From JBBIRT01 sp037441725 (GTDB lineage: Bacteria; Desulfobacterota; BSN033; UBA1163): a stretch of 15,766 nt of DNA. Of the stretch, positions 1-7,709 are shown in pieces. Both the position numbers and the translations under genes were made by a program. Each line of letters starts with the position of its first letter. Position 1 is the stretch's first letter. The stretch is taken from assembly GCA_037441725.1 (NCBI GenBank), contig JBBIRT010000077.1:1-15766 (forward strand), given 5' to 3'. The notes below the pieces were generated by a model. The model searched no databases. It saw only the letters and a list, made by a program, of their open reading frames with translations, and was not told the DNA's origin.

Positions 1-228
1 AAATGGGTGGTTGCCTTCGGAGCCTGTGCCTGCTCAGGTGGAATTTTTAAGAGCTATAGTGTCGTGCAGGGGGTGGACCAGATCCTTCCAGTAGACTTCT
101 ATATCCCTGGATGTCCTCCAAAACCAGAGGCCCTTCTTGCGGCCTGGGTGAAACTCCAAAAGAAGATTGAGGGAGAGAGCCTCGCCAACCGGAAGGATGT
201 TCTCAGCAGCCTTGAGATGAAGGGATAA
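1..228 (+). CDS. nuoB: NADH-quinone oxidoreductase subunit B, C-terminal part (5' end outside window)
   Basis: This is the last 75 residues of NuoB, read from base 1 in frame 1 to the TAA at 226-228. NuoB carries the terminal [4Fe-4S] cluster N2 of complex I, which passes electrons to quinone at the interface with NuoD and NuoH. The fragment shows the GACACSGG motif and the IPGCPPKPEALL motif, which supply two of the four N2 cysteines. The adjacent-cysteine pair lies upstream of the window. The usual motif is GACASSGG; here a second Cys replaces a Ser, which I read as lineage variation. A GTG at base 7 is internal and not a start, because homology continues through the first codons. nuoC follows after 12 bases, consistent with one transcript. 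Confidence 0.95.
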   Translation, partial: KWVVAFGACACSGGIFKSYSVVQGVDQILPVDFYIPGCPPKPEALLAAWVKLQKKIEGESLANRKDVLSSLEMKG

Positions 229-240
229 GAGGAAAGGGAA

Positions 241-729
241 ATGGTGGAAAATAATCTTACTGTAAAAAAATTGAGAGAAAAATTTCCAAATTCCATATTA
301 GAGGTAGTATCCTTTCGAGGTGAGGTAACGATTGTCGTTCCAAAAGAGGAGATCTTATCGATCAGTAAATTTCTCTATTCTGATCCAGATCTCCAGTATC
401 AGCTCCTCACAGACCTGTGCGGTCTTGATCTCTTTCCTCAAACTCCCCGCTTTGAAGTGGTCTACCATTTATGCTCCCTGAAATATAATCAAAGGGTGAG
501 GATTAGAACGAGGGTAGGAGAAAATGAATCGATCTCGAGTGTTGAATCGATCTGGAAGGTTGCCAATTGGTATGAGCGGGAGGCCTATGATCTTTTTGGA
601 ATTCTTTTTGAGAATCACCCCGATCTCAGAAGAATTCTTCTCTGGGATGGCTTTGAAGGCTATCCTTTAAGGAAGGATTATCCCACCGAAGGGCCGGATT
701 TCGACAAGCCCTTTATTCCTGAGGTTTGA
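241..729 (+). CDS. nuoC: NADH-quinone oxidoreductase subunit C (30 kDa subunit)
   Basis: This 162-residue protein is the NuoC (30 kDa) subunit, a structural part of the hydrophilic arm that packs against NuoD and NuoB near the quinone site. It has no cofactor. The family signature is clear: EREAYDLFGI at residues 112-121, then NHPDLRRIL and GYPLRKDYP at about 140-148. Length is within the normal range for the separate (unfused) form. The ATG at 241 has a purine-rich Shine-Dalgarno (GAGGAAAGGGA) directly upstream. The TGA stop at 727-729 is followed after one base by the nuoD ATG, so the two are almost certainly translationally coupled. NuoC and NuoD are separate genes here, unlike the NuoCD fusion of Escherichia coli. 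Confidence 0.96.
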   Translation: MVENNLTVKKLREKFPNSILEVVSFRGEVTIVVPKEEILSISKFLYSDPDLQYQLLTDLCGLDLFPQTPRFEVVYHLCSLKYNQRVRIRTRVGENESISSVESIWKVANWYEREAYDLFGILFENHPDLRRILLWDGFEGYPLRKDYPTEGPDFDKPFIPEV

Positions 730-730
730 A

Positions 731-1903
731 ATGGCAGAAACACGATTGATGACGATCAATATGGGACCTCAACACCCTGCCACTCATGGGGTTTTGAGAA
801 TTGTATTGGAATTGGATGGAGAGGTCATTGTAAAGGCAACTCCTCATATCGGCCATCTCCATCGGGGGATTGAGAAATTGGCTGAAAGCAAGACCTATCA
901 TCAGTCGATTCCCTTCACTGACCGATTGGATTATACCAATGCCATGGGAAATAATTTGGCCTATGTTCTTGCAGTCGAAAAGCTTCTGGGTCTTGAGGTT
1001 CCCCCAAGGGCTCAGTATATCCGAGTCATGATGGCAGAGCTTCAAAGGATTGCTGCCCATCTCATCTGGCTGGGAAGTCATGCCCTTGATATCGGTGCAA
1101 TGACACTCATCTTCTATACCTTTAGGGAAAGGGAGCAGGTGCTAAGGATTTTTGAGGAGGTAGCAGGAGGGAGACTCACCCCCACTTACTTAAGGATTGG
1201 TGGGCTTTCAAAAGACCTCCCAGAGGGAATCGAGGAGAAGATCAAGGCTTTTGTTCAGGTCTTTCCTGAGCGTATTAAAGAATATGAGACCCTTCTGACC
1301 AAGTACATCATCTTGTGAAAAACGACGAAGCAAATTGGGATTATCTCAAAAGAGGATGCGATCAGTTGGGGCGTGACCGGACCGACCTTAAGAGGTTCAG
1401 GGGTGAAATATGATGTGAGAAAGGCCTTTCCTTATTCAAGTTATGACCAGTTTGACTTTGATATTCCAATAGGATCAGTAGGGGATGTTTATGATCGATA
1501 TATCGTTCGGTTAAGAGAGATGGAATGGTCTAATCACATTGTAAAACAGGCCTTGGAACGACTGCCCAAAGGGCCAATTCTTGCCAATGATCCTCGGGTT
1601 ACCTTGCCTCCGAAGGATGAGGTTACCCGGGATATCGCTTCATTGATCCGCCAGTTCAAAATAGTTTCAGAAGGCTTTAGACCACCCGTGGGCGAGGTCT
1701 ATGCAAGTGTTGAGGCATCGAAAGGGGAGTTAGGATTTTATATCGTGAGTGATGGATCTAATCATCCCTATCGATTTAGAATTCGAACCCCTTCTTTTGC
1801 CAACTTGAGTGCCCTTCCGAAAATGATCGAAGGAGGGCTGGTGGCAGATGTGATTTCCACGATTGGAAGCATTGATATCGTCCTTGGAGAAATCGATAGG
1901 TAG
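731..1903 (+). pseudogene. nuoD: NADH-quinone oxidoreductase subunit D (49 kDa), one frame interrupted by an in-frame TGA
   Basis: NuoD is the 49 kDa subunit that forms the quinone-binding pocket with NuoB. The reading frame starts at ATG 731 (MAETRLMTINMGPQHPATHG), is stopped by TGA at 1316-1318, and continues in the same frame from 1319 to the TAG at 1901-1903. The two halves together give about 390 codons, the normal family length. They join where homologues read roughly TKN-x-I-W-L-K-R-T-K; here the residues are TKYIIL, stop, KTTK. Motifs on both sides are intact: PHIGHLHRGIEKL, MMAELQRIAAHLIWLG, GPTLRGSG and the terminal GSIDIVLGEIDR. The GTG at 1373 is not a credible start. Other genes here (nuoC, nuoM) end in TGA, so the code is standard. 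A base error or paired indels in the adjacent T and A runs is the simplest explanation; a real nonsense mutation is possible. Confidence 0.9.
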
Positions 1904-1938
1904 GAATCAATAAGATTCTACTTGAAGAAGAGGTTTTT

Positions 1939-3891
1939 ATGACAGATATCCTTTTTAGCAGTTGGGGTGGAGAGGTCATCGATAATCGGGGAAAATCTGA
2001 AGCTGAAAGACAACCTGTTCCCACTCTTAGTCTGCCTCCTGAATTTGATCAGGAGAGAAAGATCAAAGCCTTTATCGGATGGGATGGAATTGTGATCCGG
2101 GATAATGAAGTGGATATCATCGATTTAACCCGGGCTTATATGGAGGCCGTTCAGAAAGAGTCCTGTGGAAAGTGTACCCCCTGTCGGGTTGGAACCCGAA
2201 TCATGGTTACCTTATTGAATCGTATTGCTGAGGGTCAGGGCAAAGTAGAAGACTTAAACCAAATAAAGTATTTAGGCGAGACCATCAGAAAGAGTTCCAA
2301 ATGCAACCTTGGGCAGACCGGTCCAAAGCCGATATTAGATGCGATCCATTATTTTGAAGAGCAATTTTCCGGCGCTATCCAGTTGCAAAAGAAGGTCCCT
2401 CGCCAGGAATATAAGATCAAAGTGACAGCTCCCTGTGAAAGCGCCTGTCCTTCGCATCTTCCCATTACTCGTTATATTGAACTAATCAAAGAAGGTAGAT
2501 TTGAAGAATCCCTTTCTGCCATCAGGGAGGCGACCTGCCTACCAGGAGTTTTAGGAAGGGTCTGTATCCGACCCTGCGAAGATAATTGTCGAAGGGGAAA
2601 TGTAGATGAATGTATTTCGATTAAATGGTTAAAACGATTTGTTGCTGATTATGAGTTAGATAAGAGAAGAAAACCTCAAATCCAGAAGGGTGAAAAGAGG
2701 TTGGAAAAGGTTGCCATCATCGGAGCAGGTCCAGCAGGTCTCTCTTGCGCCTATTACCTTGCCTTGAAAGGTTATTCGGTCACCATCTTCGAGCGATTGG
2801 GAGAGCCTGGTGGAATGGCTGCGGTAGGGATTCCTGATTATCGACTTCCGAGAGATATCCTGAGATATGAAGCAGGGATAGTGGAGAAATTAGGGGTGGA
2901 GATCCGATATCATACCCAAGTCGGTAAGGATATCACCCTTTCTCAAATATTTGAGCAGGGATACAAGGCCATCTTCATTGGGGTTGGAGCCCAGACCAAC
3001 ACCCCTATGGGCGTGGAAGGAGAGGATAAGGGATATAAGGGATTTATCCCAGGTGTTTTCTATCTCTTAGAAATCAATCTTGGGAGAGATCCCTATCCGG
3101 AGGGGAAAAAGGTTGTGGTCGTCGGAGGCGGTAATGTGGCCATTGATTGCGTCCGATCCTCTTTTCGCATTGGCAAGACAGACGTGAATTTGGTTTATCG
3201 TAGGACGAAGAAGGAGATGCCTGCAGATCGGGTGGAGATTCACGACGCAGAGGAAGAAGGGGTAAAATTCCATTATCTTTGCAATCCAGTTCGGATCGTT
3301 GAGAAAGAGGGAAAGGTGGTGGGTGTGGAGTGTATCCGAATGGAGTTGGGAGAGCCAGATGAGTCAGGAAGGCGAAGACCTGTCCCCATTAAGGGATCGG
3401 AGTTTTTCATCGAAACGGATATCTTGATCCCAGCAATTGGCCAAGCCATTGACCTTTCGTTTCTTGAAGAAAAAGATGGAATAAAAACAACGAGGCGGTC
3501 GACCATTGCGGTTCAAGAGGGGACTTTTATGACCAGCCGACCAGGAATCTTTTCTGCTGGAGATTGTGTCACTGGACCAGATGTTTTAGTCCGTGCAGCT
3601 GGACACGGGAAAAGGGCTGCTGAAAAGATTGACCTTTTCCTCCGAGGGATGGAAGTTAAAGAATCTGAAGAAGAGCGTCTCGAAGCCCTAATGGAAAGGA
3701 TTAAGGTTTATAATAAAAATGAAAAGATTGGAATTCCGGGTGGATTAAATAGGGCCATGTTGAAGTTACTTCCCCCTGAATCCAGGAAATGGGTCTTTGA
3801 TGAGGTCGAGGAGGGATTTTCCATCTCGGTGGCTCAGAAGGAAGCTGAACGCTGCCTGAGATGTGTTCGGGTAGGATTATTTGCAGTCTAA
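1939..3891 (+). CDS. Fusion of NuoF C-terminal Fe-S domain with GltD-like FAD/NAD(P)H oxidoreductase
   Basis: This 650-residue protein sits where nuoE and nuoF normally lie. Residues 1-70 are a leader with no FMN/NADH (Rossmann-like) domain of NuoF. Residues 72-140 are the NuoF N3-cluster domain: ESCGKCTPCRVG gives C76, C79 and C82, with C122 in SSKCNLGQTGPKP. Residues 160-235 are the GltD/DPYD-type two-cluster domain with cysteines at 166, 170, 200, 209, 213, 217 and 225. Residues 257-600 are the GltD core: a GAGPAG FAD motif at 262-267, a VVGGGN second dinucleotide motif at 396-399, the VYRRTKKEMPA segment typical of NADPH-binding relatives, and a GDC near the end that contacts FAD. A CLRC pair (C639, C642) ends the protein. 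The ATG at 1939 has AAGAAGAGG upstream, so the short N terminus looks genuine. It probably feeds electrons from NAD(P)H into the complex. Domain calls are firm; donor and direction are inferred. Confidence 0.9.
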   Translation: MTDILFSSWGGEVIDNRGKSEAERQPVPTLSLPPEFDQERKIKAFIGWDGIVIRDNEVDIIDLTRAYMEAVQKESCGKCTPCRVGTRIMVTLLNRIAEGQGKVEDLNQIKYLGETIRKSSKCNLGQTGPKPILDAIHYFEEQFSGAIQLQKKVPRQEYKIKVTAPCESACPSHLPITRYIELIKEGRFEESLSAIREATCLPGVLGRVCIRPCEDNCRRGNVDECISIKWLKRFVADYELDKRRKPQIQKGEKRLEKVAIIGAGPAGLSCAYYLALKGYSVTIFERLGEPGGMAAVGIPDYRLPRDILRYEAGIVEKLGVEIRYHTQVGKDITLSQIFEQGYKAIFIGVGAQTNTPMGVEGEDKGYKGFIPGVFYLLEINLGRDPYPEGKKVVVVGGGNVAIDCVRSSFRIGKTDVNLVYRRTKKEMPADRVEIHDAEEEGVKFHYLCNPVRIVEKEGKVVGVECIRMELGEPDESGRRRPVPIKGSEFFIETDILIPAIGQAIDLSFLEEKDGIKTTRRSTIAVQEGTFMTSRPGIFSAGDCVTGPDVLVRAAGHGKRAAEKIDLFLRGMEVKESEEERLEALMERIKVYNKNEKIGIPGGLNRAMLKLLPPESRKWVFDEVEEGFSISVAQKEAERCLRCVRVGLFAV

Positions 3892-3907
3892 TAAACCCCA
3901 TCTTATC

Positions 3908-3955
3908 ATGCCGAACCAGATCTTAAATTTGTTTCGTGGGCTTTGATTTCGGCAT
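3908..3955 (+). repeat. Inverted repeat between the fusion gene and nuoG (possible attenuator)
   Basis: ATGCCGAA at 3908-3915 is matched perfectly by TTCGGCAT at 3948-3955, with 32 bases between. The downstream arm runs into TTTTAATTGTTTTA. An 8-bp stem with a long loop followed by a T-rich stretch could act as a weak terminator or attenuator. It lies in the 99-base gap between the fusion gene and nuoG, one of the larger gaps in the operon. The long loop makes it a weak candidate. Confidence 0.3.
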
Positions 3956-3990
3956 TTTAATTGTTTTAGGGTTGGAGGATCAAATTAAGC

Positions 3991-6600
3991 ATGTTAAAGT
4001 TGACCATTGATGGAAAAGAGGTTTCAGCAAGGCCAGACCAGACCATCCTCGAGGTTGCTAAGGAGAATGGAATTTATATTCCCACCCTCTGTTACCACGA
4101 AAGATTAAGCCTGCTTAAATCCTGTCGTCTCTGCCTGGTCGATATTGAGGGAGCAGAGATGCCCATGGCTTCCTGTGCCACTCCTGTTGGGGAAGGGATG
4201 GTGGTTCATACCCGCACCGAACGCGTTGAAAAGATGAGGCGAGAGGCTTTGAAACTATTGCTGGTCAACCATCCATTGGATTGCCCTGTCTGTGATGCTG
4301 GAGGAGAGTGTCAACTCCAGAATCGAACCTATGAATTCGGAATCGAAAAGAATGAATATCCTCCAGAGAAGAGGGAGTTTCCAACCTTTCCCTTTGGAAC
4401 CCCTTTGATCCGGCAATGGTTTGATCGGTGTGTGATGTGTCTTCGATGCATTCAGGCCTGTTTAGAGGTACCGGGAGCAGATGTCCTTGAAGCAGCAGAA
4501 CGTGGTTTTCTCTCCCATGTCCAAGCCGTTCGAAAAGAGAATTGTATCTCTTGTGGTGAATGTCTCCATGTGTGTCCAGTCGGAGCATTGACCGAGAATC
4601 TCAGCTCGATTAAAGGCCGAACGTGGCAATTAAAAAGAACAAAGACCACCTGCACCTTTTGTGCCTGTGGTTGTCAATTAGAACTTAACACCCTCGCCGA
4701 TCGAGAAGTGGTTAAGGTGACTACCCAAGAGGAAGCAGGAAGCAATCAGGGAAGCCTGTGTGTGAAAGGAAGATTTGGGTTTGACTTCGTCCAGCATCCT
4801 GAAAGGCTTAAAAAACCCCTCGTAAAAGAATCGGGGGTATTTAGAGAAGTCTCGTGGGAAGAAGCACTGGAATTGGTCGCCACCAAACTGAAGGAGATCA
4901 AAGATCGATACGGTGCCCAGAGCATTGGAGGGATCTCTTCCTCCAGGGCCACCAACGAAGAAAATTATCTCTTTCAAAAATGGATGAGGGCTTGTGTTGG
5001 AAGCAACCATCTTGATAGTGGAACACGATTATCCAGTGGATCCTCTCTCTTTGGAATGATGGCCTCATTTGGGCATGGGGCCATGACTCATTCGATGGAT
5101 GAAATCACCCAGGCTGATCTTATCCTCCTCATTGGTGCTGATCCATATGAGGATCATCTCATTTTCAGCAACAAGATGAGAGAGGCCTTCCGGAAAAATA
5201 ATGCCAAAATCATTTTGGTGGATCCCAGAAAGACTCAATGGGAGAAATGGGCCGATCTATGGCTGAGACCTTTACCTGGAACGGATATGGCTTGGATCAA
5301 CGGCTTGATTCGCCTTCTCATTGAGAAGGGAATCCGTTCTGAGACAGAAGGGTTTGAGGCCCTTCGTTCTTCTGTTGAAAGTTTTTCATTAGAATTTGTT
5401 CAAAACGCTTCTGGGATTTCTCCTGTCGATTTGCAAAGAGCAGCCCAGCTCTATCTCTTAGCTAAAAAGAGGGCCATTGTCTTTGGCTCAGGGGTCATCC
5501 AACATATGAATGGAACTGAGATGGTTAGGGCCCTTTGTAACCTGGCCCTCCTTACGGGTGATAAAGAAAGTGAGCCCGAAAGGCTCTATCCCCTCTTGAC
5601 GCAGAATAATGCCCAGGGCTCAATGGACATGGGTACTCTTTCCGAATTTCTACCAGGTTATCTAAGGGTGGATGATCCAGAAGCGAGAAGAAGGTTTGAG
5701 GAGACATGGGATAGACAGATTCCTGATCAAATAGGTTTTTCCTATATGGAAATGTTTGACAAGATCCTCGAGGGAGAGATCAAGGCCCTTTATATCTTTG
5801 GAGAAGATCCCTTTCTTACGCTTCCTAATCTTGAAAGAGTGAAGAATGGACTCCACCGATTAGAGTTTTTAGTCGTTCAGGATATGTTCATGACCCATAT
5901 TGGAAATTATGCCCATGTGATGTTACCTGGGGTGAGTTTTGCAGAAAAAGATGGAACCTTCACCAATATGGAGAAAAGGGTGCAAAGGGTCCGAAAGGCC
6001 ATCTCACCCATAGGGGATTCCCAGCCTGATTGGAAGATCCTTTGTGAACTTTCGACAAGGATGGGTTATCCCATGCAATATCAGAACCCCGGTGAGATTA
6101 TGGAAGAGATCGCCTCCTTGGTTCCATCCTATGCGAAGATGACTTATTCAAACCTCGAAAAAGAAGGTCTTCGATGGTCTTCGAGGAATGGATGGAAATT
6201 GAAATTTCATCCAACTGAATATAGAGGTCAAATGGAGATCCCCAATGGGACCTATCCCTTATGGATCATTCCCAGAGGGTTTCATTACCATTATGGAATT
6301 GGAACGACGACCAAGAGGGCCAAGGGGTTAGCTAAAGTCTTGTCAGATTCCTATATTGAAGTCCATCCTGATGATGCATTAAAGGCAAAGCTTGAGGATG
6401 GAGGACAGGTAAAGGTCATATCACCCCGAGGAGAGGTGGAGACGGTCTGTAAAATTTCAGGAGCGGTCCCTAAAGGGGTGGCCTACTATGTCAATCACTT
6501 TTTCCCTGTTTTTATAAACAATCTTCTGATATCAGGATATGATTCAAATAGTAAAAACCCAGAATATAAATTTTTTATCGGGAGAATAGAGAAAAGATAA
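3991..6600 (+). CDS. nuoG: NADH-quinone oxidoreductase subunit G, formate-dehydrogenase-like form
   Basis: This 869-residue protein carries the Fe-S wire of the complex I input arm on a molybdopterin-oxidoreductase scaffold. Domains in order: plant-type [2Fe-2S] (C34, C45, C48, C62); His-ligated N5-type cluster (H94, C98, C101, C107); two ferredoxin-type clusters (C147, C150, C153, C157 and C185, C188, C191, C195); a further [4Fe-4S] site (C221, C224, C228, C257, followed by the conserved Lys in CVKGRFG); then a molybdopterin oxidoreductase domain from about 270 to 690 and a C-terminal dinucleotide-binding domain from about 745. It resembles FdhA-type formate dehydrogenases, including a QNNAQGSMDMG segment, but the catalytic Cys/Sec-His pair is replaced by Ser348-Ser349 in TRLSSG. 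Formate oxidation is therefore unlikely. GGAGG at 3974-3978 lies 12 bases before the ATG, a long spacing. It directly follows the fusion gene, its likely partner. Confidence 0.93.
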   Translation: MLKLTIDGKEVSARPDQTILEVAKENGIYIPTLCYHERLSLLKSCRLCLVDIEGAEMPMASCATPVGEGMVVHTRTERVEKMRREALKLLLVNHPLDCPVCDAGGECQLQNRTYEFGIEKNEYPPEKREFPTFPFGTPLIRQWFDRCVMCLRCIQACLEVPGADVLEAAERGFLSHVQAVRKENCISCGECLHVCPVGALTENLSSIKGRTWQLKRTKTTCTFCACGCQLELNTLADREVVKVTTQEEAGSNQGSLCVKGRFGFDFVQHPERLKKPLVKESGVFREVSWEEALELVATKLKEIKDRYGAQSIGGISSSRATNEENYLFQKWMRACVGSNHLDSGTRLSSGSSLFGMMASFGHGAMTHSMDEITQADLILLIGADPYEDHLIFSNKMREAFRKNNAKIILVDPRKTQWEKWADLWLRPLPGTDMAWINGLIRLLIEKGIRSETEGFEALRSSVESFSLEFVQNASGISPVDLQRAAQLYLLAKKRAIVFGSGVIQHMNGTEMVRALCNLALLTGDKESEPERLYPLLTQNNAQGSMDMGTLSEFLPGYLRVDDPEARRRFEETWDRQIPDQIGFSYMEMFDKILEGEIKALYIFGEDPFLTLPNLERVKNGLHRLEFLVVQDMFMTHIGNYAHVMLPGVSFAEKDGTFTNMEKRVQRVRKAISPIGDSQPDWKILCELSTRMGYPMQYQNPGEIMEEIASLVPSYAKMTYSNLEKEGLRWSSRNGWKLKFHPTEYRGQMEIPNGTYPLWIIPRGFHYHYGIGTTTKRAKGLAKVLSDSYIEVHPDDALKAKLEDGGQVKVISPRGEVETVCKISGAVPKGVAYYVNHFFPVFINNLLISGYDSNSKNPEYKFFIGRIEKR

Positions 6601-6633
6601 TCTCATTATTATCTAAGCAATTTAAGATTTTTG

Positions 6634-6649
6634 GCTTTCCTTAGAAAGC
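6634..6649 (+). repeat. Small hairpin upstream of nuoH
   Basis: GCTTTC, loop CTTA, GAAAGC forms a perfect 6-bp stem with a four-base loop, extendable by one G-T pair. It ends seven bases before the nuoH Shine-Dalgarno. No T run follows, so it is not a terminator. It could influence translation or RNA processing at the nuoG/nuoH boundary, but the stem is short and chance is not excluded. Confidence 0.3.
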
Positions 6650-6656
6650 TCCTTAG

Positions 6657-6661
6657 AGGAG
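6657..6661 (+). promoter_or_regulatory. Ribosome binding site fixing the nuoH start
   Basis: AGGAG lies seven bases before ATG 6669. This places the true nuoH start upstream of the in-frame TAG at 6693-6695. It argues that the GTG at 6714, the first possible start after the stop, is not the native start. Confidence 0.7.
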
Positions 6662-6668
6662 AAACAGG

Positions 6669-7696
6669 ATGCAATTGTTATATCTTCTCATTTAGATCGT
6701 TGTAAAAAGCATCGTGGTCTTTGGCTGCCTATGGGTCATCGTAGCCTATGAGACCTGGTTTATGCGAAAGATGGCAGGCCGCATCCAGCTTCGATATGGA
6801 CCAAACCGCTGCGGTCCCTTTGGATTGCTTCAACCCTTTGCAGACCTTTTTAAAGCCCTTTTTAAAGAAGACCTCATTCCAGGAAGGGCAGATAAAGCGG
6901 TCTTTATTCTTGCCCCCATCATTACCATCGTGGCCTCCTTAAGTCTTTTTGCAGTGATCCCCTTTGGGAATCAATTTACTATTCCAGGAACCAACTGGGT
7001 CGTAAAATTACGAATTGCTGATATCGATGTAGGACTCCTTTATATCTTTGGAATTGCCTCCCTTGGGGAGTTTGGAATCGTATTAGGAGGCTGGTCCTCA
7101 GGAAATAAATATGGTTTGATAGGGTCTCTTCGGGCTGCAGCCCAGATGATCAGTTATGAAGTGGCCTTGGGTCTTTCAATTGTTGGGGTTCTGATTCTGT
7201 CACAAAGTTTGAGGTTGACAGAGATCGTTCGACTCCAAGAGGGTGGATTCTGGGCTTGGAACCTCTGGTATCAACCCCTGGCCTTCATCCTCTATATCAT
7301 CTGTGGTCTGGCCGAGATGAACAAGATTCCTTTTGATATGCCTGAGGCAGAGGCAGAGTTGGCCTGTGGATACAATATCGAATACAGCAGTATGAAATTT
7401 GCCCTGCTTTATCTGGCTGNNNNNNNNNNTTTTTCCATATGACTGCTGTGGGAGCGGTTGCGGTGACGCTTTTTTTAGGAGGGTGGCAACCCCTTCTCCC
7501 TCAGCTCCATTTCATCCCAGGAGTCATCTGGTTCTGTATTAAACTTTTTATCGTAATCTTTTTCTTCATGTGGCAGCAGTGGACCTATCCAAGGTTACGA
7601 TATGATCAGATTATGAAACTTGGATGGAAGGTTTTATTCCCCTTAGCACTGGTCAATCTAATCGTGACCAGTTTAGTCGTTTCATTGAAAGGGTAA
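6669..7696 (+). pseudogene. nuoH: NADH-quinone oxidoreductase subunit H, with in-frame TAG and an assembly gap
   Basis: NuoH is the membrane subunit that joins the peripheral arm to the proton pumps and lines the quinone tunnel. From ATG 6669 the frame reads MQLLYLLI, then TAG at 6693-6695, then continues in the same frame as IVVKSIVVFGCLWVIVAYETW. This is a normal hydrophobic first helix. Family motifs follow: RYGPNRCGPFGLLQPFADLF, then LFKEDLIP, then AEAELACGYNIEYSSMKFAL. Ten N at 7420-7429 break the frame. To their right the frame resumes with FFHMTAVGAVAVTLFLGGW and PRLRYDQIMKLGWK and ends at TAA 7694-7696. Total length fits the usual 325-345 residues. The ATG at 7439 is internal. The TAG replaces a hydrophobic residue and is most simply a base error in draft sequence. 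If it is real, the whole complex would fail. Confidence 0.9.
7420..7429. other. Run of ten N (assembly gap placeholder) inside nuoH
   Basis: The left flank ends in ...YLA plus the first base of a codon starting with G, expected to be the Glu of the family's LAE motif. The right flank resumes in a different frame at Phe-Phe-His. Family spacing from this Glu to the TLF motif is about 16 residues, which would fit if only about two bases were missing. The ten N are therefore a placeholder and not a measured length. Confidence 0.9.
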
Positions 7697-7709
7697 AGCG
7701 AGGGAAAAG

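Noticed and set aside
1316..1318. Selenocysteine read-through of the nuoD TGA
   Set aside because: The position is not a redox or ligand site in NuoD, and no convincing SECIS-like hairpin follows directly. Base errors explain it more simply.
1373..1903. Independent protein starting at GTG 1373
   Set aside because: The homology to NuoD continues in the same frame upstream to 1319 and, beyond the TGA, to 731.
5011..5090. nuoG as an active formate dehydrogenase
   Set aside because: The catalytic Cys/Sec and adjacent His are both Ser (348-349), and the gene is embedded in a nuo operon.
6693..6695. Pyrrolysine or other recoding of the nuoH TAG
   Set aside because: The residue lies in the first hydrophobic helix, where an ordinary aliphatic residue is expected. 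Nothing nearby suggests recoding machinery.
7439..7696. Separate small membrane protein starting at ATG 7439
   Set aside because: It is the C-terminal part of NuoH, cut off by the N run; the codons just before it also match NuoH.
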